Origin: Candidatus Omnitrophota bacterium
GTDB taxonomy: Bacteria > Omnitrophota > Gorgyraeia > Gorgyraeales > Gorgyraeaceae
Reading direction: 5' to 3'
Assembly (NCBI GenBank): GCA_013202925.1
Contig: JABMRA010000088.1
Coordinates: 1 to 19,018, forward strand
Length of the DNA stretch: 19,018 nt
A program made the position numbers and the translations under genes. How positions within the stretch are numbered: the stretch's first letter is position 1; each line of letters begins with the position of its first letter. A model generated the notes under the pieces. The model saw only the letters and a list, made by a program, of their open reading frames with translations. It had not been told where the DNA came from and did not search any database. This document shows, in pieces, positions 7,186 to 13,896 of this stretch.

Positions 7186-8517
7186 TTATAAGATGGGGAG
7201 GTATTTGTCGATCTCGTATTTAGAGACCTGGGCCTTGTATTCGTCCCACTCCATGTATTTATTGCGGATAAAATACTCGAACACCGTATCGCCCAGGGCC
7301 TCTTTTACGAGCTTGCTCTTTTCTGTAAGCTTGATCGCCTCGTAAAGGTCTTCCGGCAAAGACTCTATGCCTATCCTCTTCCTTTCTTCTTCTGTCATCT
7401 TGTAGATATTGTCTTCTGCTGCTTTGGGAAGGCGGTATTTTTTCTTCATGCCTTCAAGTCCGGCTGCAAGCATTACTGAAAATGCCAGGTACGGATTTGC
7501 CGCAGGGTCAGGCGAGCGAAACTCTACCCTGGTTGAGTTTTCTTTGCCAGGCTTGTACATGGGCACCCTTACGAGCGCGGAGCGGTTCATCTGCGCCCAG
7601 CAGATATAGACAGGCGCTTCATAACCAGGTATAAGGCGTTTGTAAGAATTGACCCACTGGTTTGTCACTGCTGTTATCTCATTGACATGTTTCAATATGC
7701 CCGCTATAAAATACTTGGCTGTATCTGAGAGGTGCGCCCTATCGGTCTTACTGAAAAAGGCGTTTTTTGAACCCTTGAACAGCGACTGGTGCACGTGCAT
7801 ACCGCTTCCGTTGATGCCATAAATGGGCTTTGGCATAAAGGTGGCGTATTTACCGTGCTGCCTGGCAACCTCTTTTACCACCATGCGGTATGTCATGACA
7901 TTGTCAGCCATAGTAAGGGCATCGCAATACCTCAGGTCTATCTCGTGCTGCGACGTGGCAACCTCATGGTGAGAATATTCCACCTGTACGCCCATCTTCT
8001 CCAGCATGACAACTGTCTCGCGCCTCAGATCCTGAGCCACATCAAGGGGCGTCAGGTCAAAATACCCGCCCCTGTCTAATATTATGGTATTCTTGGGATT
8101 CTCAAAATAAAAATATTCGAGCTCAGGCCCTATATAATAGGTAAAGCCCATGTCCTTGATCTTTTTCAGATTCTTCTTTAATACATACCGTGGGTCACCT
8201 TCGAAAGGCCTGCCGTTGGGCTTTATGATGTCACAGAACATCCTTGCAGAAAGCCCGTCTTTTTCGCTCCTCCACGGGATCAGCTGGAACGTCGAAGGAT
8301 CCGGCATGGCCACCATGTCGCTTTCTTCTATGCGGGCAAATCCTTCTATGGAAGAGCCGTCAAAACCCATGCCTTCTTCCATGGCCTTCTCAAGTTCGCG
8401 CCTGGTAATGGAGATCCCTTTCTGAAAGCCAAGGACATCAGCGAACCAGAGCTTGATAAATTTAATATTGTGCTTTTTGATCAGACTCAATACATCTTTC
8501 TTGGTCTTCGTTAACAT
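7186..8517 (-). CDS. glnA: Glutamine synthetase type I (GSI-alpha-like)
   Basis: The protein has 443 residues and makes glutamine from glutamate, ammonium and ATP as a cytosolic dodecamer. Motifs in order: FADVLGFQKGISI near the N-terminus; GFDGSSIEGFARIEESDM (about 51-68); PELEYFYF with a metal-binding glutamate; SHHEVATSQHEID; NGSGMHVHQSLF; and RVEFRSPDPAANPYLAF. The short length and the C-terminal DNIYKMTEEER stretch, without the adenylylation-loop tyrosine region of the roughly 470-residue GSI-beta enzymes, argue for the alpha subtype, which is normally controlled by feedback or regulators rather than adenylylation. GAGGAG lies 5 nt before the ATG. It is the only gene among the four preceded by a heptamer array that keeps a clear Shine-Dalgarno. 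A weak TATAAC inside the array could be a poor -10. Confidence 0.97.
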   Translation of the reverse strand: MLTKTKKDVLSLIKKHNIKFIKLWFADVLGFQKGISITRRELEKAMEEGMGFDGSSIEGFARIEESDMVAMPDPSTFQLIPWRSEKDGLSARMFCDIIKPNGRPFEGDPRYVLKKNLKKIKDMGFTYYIGPELEYFYFENPKNTIILDRGGYFDLTPLDVAQDLRRETVVMLEKMGVQVEYSHHEVATSQHEIDLRYCDALTMADNVMTYRMVVKEVARQHGKYATFMPKPIYGINGSGMHVHQSLFKGSKNAFFSKTDRAHLSDTAKYFIAGILKHVNEITAVTNQWVNSYKRLIPGYEAPVYICWAQMNRSALVRVPMYKPGKENSTRVEFRSPDPAANPYLAFSVMLAAGLEGMKKKYRLPKAAEDNIYKMTEEERKRIGIESLPEDLYEAIKLTEKSKLVKEALGDTVFEYFIRNKYMEWDEYKAQVSKYEIDKYLPIL

Positions 8518-8532
8518 ATGTACTCCTCTTTT

Positions 8533-8598
8533 TTAGTTTTAAGCCTTAAGTTATAAGCCATAAGCTTTTTCTTACAGCTTAAAGCTTACAACTTATAG
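8533..8598. repeat. Inverted heptamer array A, glnA-queF gap
   Basis: Units of exactly 7 bp: on the plus strand a degenerate TTAGTTT, then three TAAGNNN units (8540-8560) and a final TAAG. The core is CTTTTT (8565-8570). Then come CTTACAG, CTTAAAG and CTTACAA (8571-8591), and CTTATAG (8592-8598). The TAAG/CTTA parts of opposing units pair and the other three bases vary. The last unit contains the queF stop codon (8593-8595), so the array reaches into the queF coding end. Confidence 0.85.
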
Positions 8599-8988
8599 CT
8601 GCTTCTTATACTCGGCGGTAACTGTAGTCTTTATACCGCCTCGTACATTAAACTCACCTTTAATATATGCCCACCTGGGCTTGCACGATGAGGCAATATC
8701 ATCAAGGATCCTGTTTACAACGTGCTCATGGAATATGCCGATATTTCTATAAAAAAGCATGTAGAGCTTAAGGGACTTTAGTTCAACGCACCACTTATCA
8801 GGCTTATACTGAATCGTGACATTGGCAAAATCAGGAAGCCCTGTCTTCGGACACACGCAGGTAAATTCCGGATTTTCCAGGGTTACGACATAATCCCTGT
8901 CCGCATATTGACTGCGCCATACATCTATCTTCGGCGTCTTTAACTTACGAATGTTTTTCTGCAACCCTTGGTACGAAGATTTGCTCAT
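8593..8988 (-). CDS. queF: NADPH-dependent 7-cyano-7-deazaguanine (preQ0) reductase
   Basis: The protein has 131 residues from the ATG at 8988, the short single-domain (YkvM-type) form. It reduces preQ0 to preQ1 in the queuosine tRNA-modification pathway. The catalytic block CVCPKTGLPDFANV holds the nucleophilic cysteine that forms the thioimide, with the conserved aspartate in PDF. VELKSLKLYMLFYRN is the family substrate-binding motif, followed by FHEHVVNRI. The frame can be extended 7 codons to an ATG at 9009, but those codons (RYPLDH) are just translation of heptamer array B, so 8988 (MSKSSYQGL) is preferred. Neither start has a Shine-Dalgarno, which is odd. The stop codon lies within heptamer array A. 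No preQ1 riboswitch is seen. No other queuosine genes are in the window. Confidence 0.93.
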   Translation of the reverse strand: MSKSSYQGLQKNIRKLKTPKIDVWRSQYADRDYVVTLENPEFTCVCPKTGLPDFANVTIQYKPDKWCVELKSLKLYMLFYRNIGIFHEHVVNRILDDIASSCKPRWAYIKGEFNVRGGIKTTVTAEYKKQL

Positions 8989-8994
8989 ATGGTC

Positions 8995-9055
8995 TAGCGG
9001 ATAGCGCATAGCGGATAGTTTTTTCTATACGCTACACGCTAAACGCTGTACGCTA
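8995..9055. repeat. Inverted heptamer array B, queF to GAF-ANTAR gap
   Basis: Plus strand: TAGCGGA, TAGCGCA, TAGCGGA, TAG (8995-9018), then six T (9019-9024), then CTATACG, CTACACG, CTAAACG, CTGTACG, CTA (9025-9055), in perfect 7-bp register. As RNA, opposing units pair over 5-7 of 7 positions around an A6 loop. The terminal CTA is the TAG stop codon of the GAF-ANTAR gene (9053-9055), and the other end lies 6 nt from the queF start codon. Confidence 0.92.
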
Positions 9056-9760
9056 CCTTTTCATCTCGTGCATCATGATGATTGCCTCTGCGACTTCCTT
9101 CATGGGCCTGCGGCGGTCCATGCTGAACTTCTGGATCTTTCTAAAGGCGTCTTCCTCGGTAAGGCCCTCTCCCTTCATTAAAATACCCTTTGCCCTCTCT
9201 ACTGCCTTACGCGTCTCCAGTTCTTCCTGTATGACTTTTGTCTTTACCATCAGCTCTGTATTCTCTATGGCAATGGCTGCCTGGTTTGCAACGCTCGTGA
9301 GCACATTGATCTCGGTCTTTGAAAATTTATGCGGCTTGGATGTGTAGCAATTTAAAGCGCCTATAACCCGGTTCTTAACTGCCAGAGGCACACACAATAA
9401 ACTTACAAGGCCCTCCTTTTCGGCAATGTCTTTATATTTATACCCCGATTCCTTTAAAACATCAGGCACTGCAATCGGTTTGTTCTCGCTGACAACCTTC
9501 CACGCAATCCCCTCGCCTTTTTTCAATGGCTGCTTCTTTATGTATCCCTCACTTATGCTTTGCGTGGCCCTTATTGTGAGATTTTGCTTTTTGTCGTCGA
9601 GGAGCATCAATGTGCAGATCCTGGAATTCATAACCTCTGCCGTAACTGTTACGATCAGTTTTAAAATATCCTCTAAGTAGAGGTCGCTTGAGATGGCCTT
9701 TGAGATCTTTGAAAGCGCGGTTAGCGTGTCTGTAGTTTTATGTCTTATTTTCTTTGTCAT
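9053..9760 (-). CDS. GAF-ANTAR domain regulator (putative transcription antiterminator)
   Basis: The protein has 235 residues. Positions about 18-160 form a GAF domain: LEDILKLIVTVTAEVMNSRI, LCVPLAVKNRVIGALNCYTS and VLTSVANQAAIAIENTEL are typical GAF strands and helices. Positions about 170-230 form an ANTAR domain with AVERAKGILMKGEGLTEEDA and a final amphipathic helix EVAEAIIMMHE. ANTAR proteins bind paired hexaloop hairpins in leader RNA and block terminator formation, often for nitrogen-use genes. No receiver domain is present, so a small ligand of the GAF domain is the likely signal (inference). Its neighbours glnA and gdhA make nitrogen control plausible but unproven. No good Shine-Dalgarno precedes the ATG; heptamer array C ends 6 nt upstream. 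The TAG stop is part of array B. Confidence 0.88.
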   Translation of the reverse strand: MTKKIRHKTTDTLTALSKISKAISSDLYLEDILKLIVTVTAEVMNSRICTLMLLDDKKQNLTIRATQSISEGYIKKQPLKKGEGIAWKVVSENKPIAVPDVLKESGYKYKDIAEKEGLVSLLCVPLAVKNRVIGALNCYTSKPHKFSKTEINVLTSVANQAAIAIENTELMVKTKVIQEELETRKAVERAKGILMKGEGLTEEDAFRKIQKFSMDRRRPMKEVAEAIIMMHEMKR

Positions 9761-9766
9761 ATCTTC

Positions 9767-9834
9767 TAGCGTATAGCGCGTAGCGTTTAGCGTGTAGTTT
9801 TTAAAAAATCCTATACGCTGTCCGCTATACGCTA
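9767..9834. repeat. Inverted heptamer array C, GAF-ANTAR to lpxI gap
   Basis: Plus strand: TAGCGTA, TAGCGCG, TAGCGTT, TAGCGTG, TAG (9767-9797), then a core of T5-A6-TC (9798-9810), then CTATACG, CTGTCCG, CTATACG, CTA (9811-9834). The 7-bp register is unbroken in each arm and the arms pair imperfectly. It fills the gap except for 6 nt before the GAF-ANTAR start and 5 nt after the lpxI stop. Units resemble array B (TAGCGNN). Confidence 0.92.
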
Positions 9835-9839
9835 ATTTC

Positions 9840-10643
9840 CTATGATGCTACGATCCCCACGCCTGATTCATTTGCCGATTTAATGGTCTGGTCCTTGTCT
9901 ATAATAAGGGACTTCTTTGCTTCGATGGATATGCAGGATGCCTTTACCTCTTTCAATAGCTTTATAGTCTCAGGCCCTATAATAGGTATATCAAATCTCA
10001 TATCCTGGTTTGGTTTACTTACCTTAACGACCACGATGCCTTCTTTCCCATACTTAGCGCCTCTTTTTATTGCCTCGTCAGTGCCTTCGATAGATTCTAC
10101 CGCCAGACAAACCTTATCCTTTACCACAACAGTCTGTCCGATATCCAACCCTGCAATGGATTTTGCGATCTCTCTTCCAAATTCTATATCTGCCGCGACC
10201 CTTTTATCCAGGGTGTGTTTTGTCAAAATACCCTTCTCAGGAATAAAATCTTTCAAGAATGTGGTGGAATCCAAAAGCTTTATTCCTGCGCCCTCTAATC
10301 TCTTTGCCACTGCGCCGATAAGAGAATCTGTCTTTTTGTCCCTGACGCTATAGAGAAGATCCTGCATTTCAGAATCCAATTGAACATTTTCAAAAAGCCG
10401 TTTGTGCTTTACCTGGCCCGCCATCACAACAGACGTCAATTTTTCCTGCATTAATATCTGAAATAGCTTCCCCAGTTCACCCACGCCCAGCCAGTATATC
10501 TTATTGACATGCCTCTCCAGTTCCTTCTCTGTCTCTTCGTTTATGCCTATTGCGACTACCTCTGCGCCTTTTTTCCTGGCCTCTCGCGCAAATATTATGG
10601 GAAACCTGCCATTGCCTGCGATCAACGCTATTCTATTCTGCAC
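9840..10643 (-). CDS. lpxI: UDP-2,3-diacylglucosamine pyrophosphatase LpxI
   Basis: The protein has 267 residues, the family length (formerly DUF1009). It hydrolyses UDP-2,3-diacylglucosamine to lipid X and UMP, the step before LpxB in lipid A synthesis, replacing LpxH in many non-enteric bacteria. The N-terminus IALIAGNGRFPIIFAREARK is characteristic, followed by YWLGVGELGKL and VVMAGQVKHKRLF. The C-terminal half has GKEGIVVVKVSKPNQDMRFD and IPIIGPETI, the region that carries catalytic acidic residues in the family. The start is a GTG at 10643, 11 nt inside the lpxA end, so translation is probably coupled; AGAGAGG lies about 11 nt upstream. The lpxB gene that usually follows is replaced here by the GAF-ANTAR gene. 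Confidence 0.93.
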   Translation of the reverse strand: MQNRIALIAGNGRFPIIFAREARKKGAEVVAIGINEETEKELERHVNKIYWLGVGELGKLFQILMQEKLTSVVMAGQVKHKRLFENVQLDSEMQDLLYSVRDKKTDSLIGAVAKRLEGAGIKLLDSTTFLKDFIPEKGILTKHTLDKRVAADIEFGREIAKSIAGLDIGQTVVVKDKVCLAVESIEGTDEAIKRGAKYGKEGIVVVKVSKPNQDMRFDIPIIGPETIKLLKEVKASCISIEAKKSLIIDKDQTIKSANESGVGIVAS

Positions 10644-11412
10644 CTCTGCATACGCCTCTCTTTGAATTCTTTATAAAATCCAATAGATAATCGACTTCTT
10701 CGCAACCCTCTACCCCTTCCTTGATCTTTTCAGCTGCGTTCTTAAAGGTAAGCCCTGAGTTAAACAGAAATTTGAATGCCTTTTTTAACGCCGATTGCGC
10801 CTCTTTTGTTACGCCTGCGCGCTGCAGACCTACTGCATTTAATGTATATACCCTTGCAGGATGTCCGTCACACGTAGAAAAAGGCGGTATGTCCTGCACG
10901 ACCTTGGAGCAGCCGCCTATGATCGCCATCTTGCCCACACGCGTAAACTGGTGGATAGCTGTAAGGCCTCCTATCACTGCCTTGTCTTCCAGCGTTACAT
11001 GGCCTGCCAGCGTCCCGTTATTCGCAATCACACATCCGTTCCCTACCTTACAATCGTGCGCCACATGAGAATATGCCATGAGGAGATTGTCCTCGCCTAT
11101 ATCCGTAGCGCTGCCTTCGCTCGTACCAGGATTGAGGGTCGCATATTCTCTGATAGTATTGTTACCCCCTATCTTCAAAAAACTTTTTACCCCTTTATAC
11201 TTAAGGTCCTGCGGGATGCTCCCCAGGACAGCCCCTGTAAAAATACGGCAACCCTTGCCTATGCTTGTATAGCCCTCTATCACAACATGGGCGCCAACCT
11301 TTGTAGAGCCCCCTATCTCTACATCAGGCCCTATAATAGCATAAGGGCCGACTTCTATATCGTCGGCCAGCTTTGCCTTTTTATCAACAAGTGCTGTAGG
11401 ATGAATTTTCAT
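10633..11412 (-). CDS. lpxA: UDP-N-acetylglucosamine O-acyltransferase
   Basis: The protein has 259 residues. It transfers a 3-hydroxyacyl chain from acyl carrier protein to UDP-GlcNAc, the first step of lipid A synthesis, in the cytosol. It begins MKIHPTALVDKKAKLADDIE and is built from hexapeptide repeats of a left-handed beta helix (about 1-190), with IPQDLKYKG near 67-74 and a helical C-terminus. SHVAHDCKVG carries the catalytic histidine at residue 119, equivalent to His125 in E. coli. The ATG at 11412 has no Shine-Dalgarno; heptamer array D ends only 8 nt upstream, with GTTTTATT between. Its end overlaps lpxI. Confidence 0.96.
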   Translation of the reverse strand: MKIHPTALVDKKAKLADDIEVGPYAIIGPDVEIGGSTKVGAHVVIEGYTSIGKGCRIFTGAVLGSIPQDLKYKGVKSFLKIGGNNTIREYATLNPGTSEGSATDIGEDNLLMAYSHVAHDCKVGNGCVIANNGTLAGHVTLEDKAVIGGLTAIHQFTRVGKMAIIGGCSKVVQDIPPFSTCDGHPARVYTLNAVGLQRAGVTKEAQSALKKAFKFLFNSGLTFKNAAEKIKEGVEGCEEVDYLLDFIKNSKRGVCRGAE

Positions 11413-11420
11413 AATAAAAC

Positions 11421-11521
11421 GGAGGCCGGAGTACAGAAGTCAGAGGCCAGAAGTCAGAGGTCAGATTTTTTTCTGTCTTCTGTTTTCTGTCATCTGTCTT
11501 CTGTTCTCTGACTTCTGTAAT
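11421..11521. repeat. Inverted heptamer array D, lpxA to lpxC-fabZ gap
   Basis: Plus strand: six 7-bp units (GGAGGCC, GGAGTAC, AGAAGTC, AGAGGCC, AGAAGTC, AGAGGTC; 11421-11462) plus AGA, then seven T (11466-11472), then seven 7-bp units, mostly CTGTNNT (11473-11521). The register is perfect throughout. The array abuts the lpxC-fabZ stop codon (11522-11524) and stops 8 nt before the lpxA start. The CAGA/TCTG parts of opposing units can pair in several registers. The unit sequence is unlike arrays A-C, yet the layout is the same. Confidence 0.92.
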
Positions 11522-12835
11522 TTAGGCGTCGACTAGGGCAAACATCAGGTTTGCCTCACTCACAACTTGACCGTCCACAAGCGCCCTTGTGCGGACCTGA
11601 CCTGTCTTTGATCTCAATTTTATTACGTCTACTTCCAGCCTCAGCTGATCGCCTGGAACCACGGTCTTTCTAAACCTTGCGCTGTCCAGGCTTACAAAAT
11701 ATGCGATCTTTCCGAGGTTCTCCTTCCTGTTCAGCATCAGGACGCCTGCCACCTGGGCCAGCGCCTCTACGATCAACACCCCTGGCATAACAGGCCTTCC
11801 GGGAAAATGGCCTCTGAAGAAATACTCGTCTGTTGTAACATTCTTTATGCCGACCGCGCGCTTACCCTGCTCCAATTCTATGATCTTGTCAACGAACAAG
11901 AATGGATAGCGATGCGGAAGGATCTTCTGTATATCGCTCGAATCCAGCACATTGCTCCCTGTCTCAACATGCACTGCCTTTATGCCTCCGGCCTGAAGCC
12001 TTTGTTTCTGTATGTTTATCTTATCAATAAGACGTATGTTCAATGGGTGGCCGCTGCGCACCGCGATTATGTGCCCCTTTATGCCATAACCCAGAAGATA
12101 CAGATCCCCCAATAGATCCAATATCTTATGCCTTGCAAACTCGTCGTCGAACCTCAGGTCATTGTCTATAACGCCATTCTGCCCGACCACGATTGTATTC
12201 TCGTAATTCGCGCCCTTGCCAAGACCCTTTTTCCTTAGATCATCAACTTCCATCTCGAGACAGAAGGTCCTTGAAGAGGCGATCTCTTTTTCAAATGTAT
12301 TCTCGTCAATATCAAAGGATGCGTACTGGGCCTTGAGTAGGGGGTGATCGTAATTTAATGTATAAGATACCCTGAACTCATTGTCAGGCAATACCATGAT
12401 CATGGCGCCGTCCTGCTCTACCCAAACAGGAGAACGCACCTGATATATCTTTTTTGAGGCAACCTGGTTCTCTATGCCCGCCTTTTTCAGGATGTCTATA
12501 AAACCCATTGCGCTTCCGTCAAGGCCTGGAAGCTCTGAGCTGTCTACCTCTACAATAATATTATCAATGCCCAGGGCCCACAGCGCTGCCATGAGATGTT
12601 CTATGGTGTGGACCTCCACCGAACCATTGCCTACAGATGTGCGCCTCGGACTCTTATCCTGGTCCAATACATGGAACATACTCGCCTTTACCATGGGCGA
12701 ATCCTTCACATCCACCCTTATAAAATTCACGCCTGTGTTCGTAGGTGCTGGTTTGAATTTCATCCTTACCTCGGCCCCTGTATGAAGGCCTGTACCGCTG
12801 AGTTCGATCGGTTTCTTTATTGTTTTCTGCTGCAT
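11522..12835 (-). CDS. lpxC-fabZ: Bifunctional UDP-3-O-acyl-N-acetylglucosamine deacetylase / 3-hydroxyacyl-ACP dehydratase (LpxC-FabZ fusion)
   Basis: The protein has 437 residues and two domains. Residues 1 to about 280 are LpxC, the zinc deacetylase that commits UDP-3-O-acyl-GlcNAc to lipid A: TIEHLMAAL places Glu79 and His80, ARHKILDLLGD supplies His236 and Asp240, and RSGHPLN supplies His263, matching the E. coli zinc and catalytic residues. Residues about 297-437 are FabZ, the dehydratase of fatty acid synthesis: ILPHRYPFLFVDKI, then FFRGHFPGRPVMPGVL with catalytic His343, and Glu357 in VEALAQ. Fused LpxC-FabZ is known in Bacteroidetes and several other diderm phyla. The fusion couples two enzymes competing for 3-hydroxyacyl-ACP. 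AGGAAGG precedes the ATG; lpxD ends 16 nt upstream. No frameshift separates the domains. Confidence 0.96.
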   Translation of the reverse strand: MQQKTIKKPIELSGTGLHTGAEVRMKFKPAPTNTGVNFIRVDVKDSPMVKASMFHVLDQDKSPRRTSVGNGSVEVHTIEHLMAALWALGIDNIIVEVDSSELPGLDGSAMGFIDILKKAGIENQVASKKIYQVRSPVWVEQDGAMIMVLPDNEFRVSYTLNYDHPLLKAQYASFDIDENTFEKEIASSRTFCLEMEVDDLRKKGLGKGANYENTIVVGQNGVIDNDLRFDDEFARHKILDLLGDLYLLGYGIKGHIIAVRSGHPLNIRLIDKINIQKQRLQAGGIKAVHVETGSNVLDSSDIQKILPHRYPFLFVDKIIELEQGKRAVGIKNVTTDEYFFRGHFPGRPVMPGVLIVEALAQVAGVLMLNRKENLGKIAYFVSLDSARFRKTVVPGDQLRLEVDVIKLRSKTGQVRTRALVDGQVVSEANLMFALVDA

Positions 12836-12851
12836 GTCTTCCTTCCTGTAT

Positions 12852-13883
12852 TTATTTTTTGTTGGAGTTTAATCTTTCGATCTCTTCTTCCAATGCGCGC
12901 ACCTTCTTATATAACTCAGGGAGGTTCTGGACGCATGCGTTGATCCTTTTCGCAATCGCGTGGGGTTTTGCCGGGAAGCCGGAAACGCAGGAATTTGGCG
13001 GGACAGACTTGGTTACGCCGGCCTTTCCAGCAACCACTGTGTTGTCGCCTACAGAGACATGGCCTATTACACCTGACTGACCTGCCAGCGTAACATTGTT
13101 TCCGATAGTCGTGGAACCAGATATCCCGCTCTGGGCAACTATTATAGAATGTTCCCCGATTATCACATTATGAGCGATCTGCACAAGGTTATCTATCTTT
13201 GTCCCCTTCTTTATAATGGTCTTGTCAAAACGCGCTCTATCAATCGTAACATTGGCGCCTATCTCCACATCATCTTCTATCACTACATGACCTATCTGCG
13301 GGATCCTCTGGTGCACGCCCTTTACTGTAGAAAAACCAAAGCCATCGCTTCCTATGACAGTGCCGCCATGTATGGTCACCCTGTCGCCTATCACTATGCG
13401 TTCCCTTATTATGACATAGGGGTAGATAACGCAGTTTTTTCCTATCTTTGTATGGTGCCCCACATACGCCCCGGTATATAAAATCGTATTTTCCTTTATC
13501 TCGACATTGTCTTCTATGACAACGTATGGCTGTATGGCCACACCCCTTCCGAGTTTTACCTTTTCCCCTATTACAGCAGTAGGGTGGATGCCCCTGGGAC
13601 GCTTGACTTCATTTGGCGCAAGGAATGACACCATCTTTGCAAATGCTATAGATGGATTCTCTGTGCGTACAATGGGTTTTGGGGCATTCTTTACGTCCCT
13701 GGATGTAATTATAGCGGAGGCCTTTGTATGATTCATAAGGGAAAGATACCTGGAGTTTGCCACAAATGTAAGGTCGCCTTCCTTGGCCTCTTTTATCCCG
13801 CATATACCCGTGACTACAGTATTCGCGTCCCCCACGATCTCTCCATCCACCAGGCGAGCTATCTCTTTTAATGTCCTCTTCAT
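12852..13883 (-). CDS. lpxD: UDP-3-O-(3-hydroxyacyl)glucosamine N-acyltransferase
   Basis: The protein has 343 residues, the family length. It adds the second 3-hydroxyacyl chain, to the nitrogen of UDP-3-O-acylglucosamine, acting after LpxC. The N-terminal uridine-binding domain (about 1-98) has MKRTLKEIARLVDGEIVG and EGDLTFVANSRY. A left-handed beta helix of hexapeptide repeats follows (about 99-310), beginning GIHPTAVIGEKVKLG. Catalytic His238 lies in NLVQIAHNVIIG, equivalent to His239 of E. coli. The C-terminus (KKVRALEEEIERLN) is a short helix as in other LpxD trimers. AAGGGA precedes the ATG by about 9 nt. It lies 13 nt after ompH and 16 nt before lpxC-fabZ. Confidence 0.96.
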   Translation of the reverse strand: MKRTLKEIARLVDGEIVGDANTVVTGICGIKEAKEGDLTFVANSRYLSLMNHTKASAIITSRDVKNAPKPIVRTENPSIAFAKMVSFLAPNEVKRPRGIHPTAVIGEKVKLGRGVAIQPYVVIEDNVEIKENTILYTGAYVGHHTKIGKNCVIYPYVIIRERIVIGDRVTIHGGTVIGSDGFGFSTVKGVHQRIPQIGHVVIEDDVEIGANVTIDRARFDKTIIKKGTKIDNLVQIAHNVIIGEHSIIVAQSGISGSTTIGNNVTLAGQSGVIGHVSVGDNTVVAGKAGVTKSVPPNSCVSGFPAKPHAIAKRINACVQNLPELYKKVRALEEEIERLNSNKK

Positions 13884-13896
13884 TTTTACCAGTCCC

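Noticed and set aside
9883..10353. 156-codon open frame on the plus strand
   Set aside because: It is the complement of lpxI, whose family match is clear; no independent coding signal.
10861..11511. 216-codon open frame on the plus strand
   Set aside because: It lies opposite lpxA with no ribosome-binding site or recognisable protein, and its end is low-complexity sequence made by heptamer array D.
8533..11521. The short tandem units as CRISPR arrays
   Set aside because: Units are 7 bp with no spacers, arms are inverted, and no cas genes are present.
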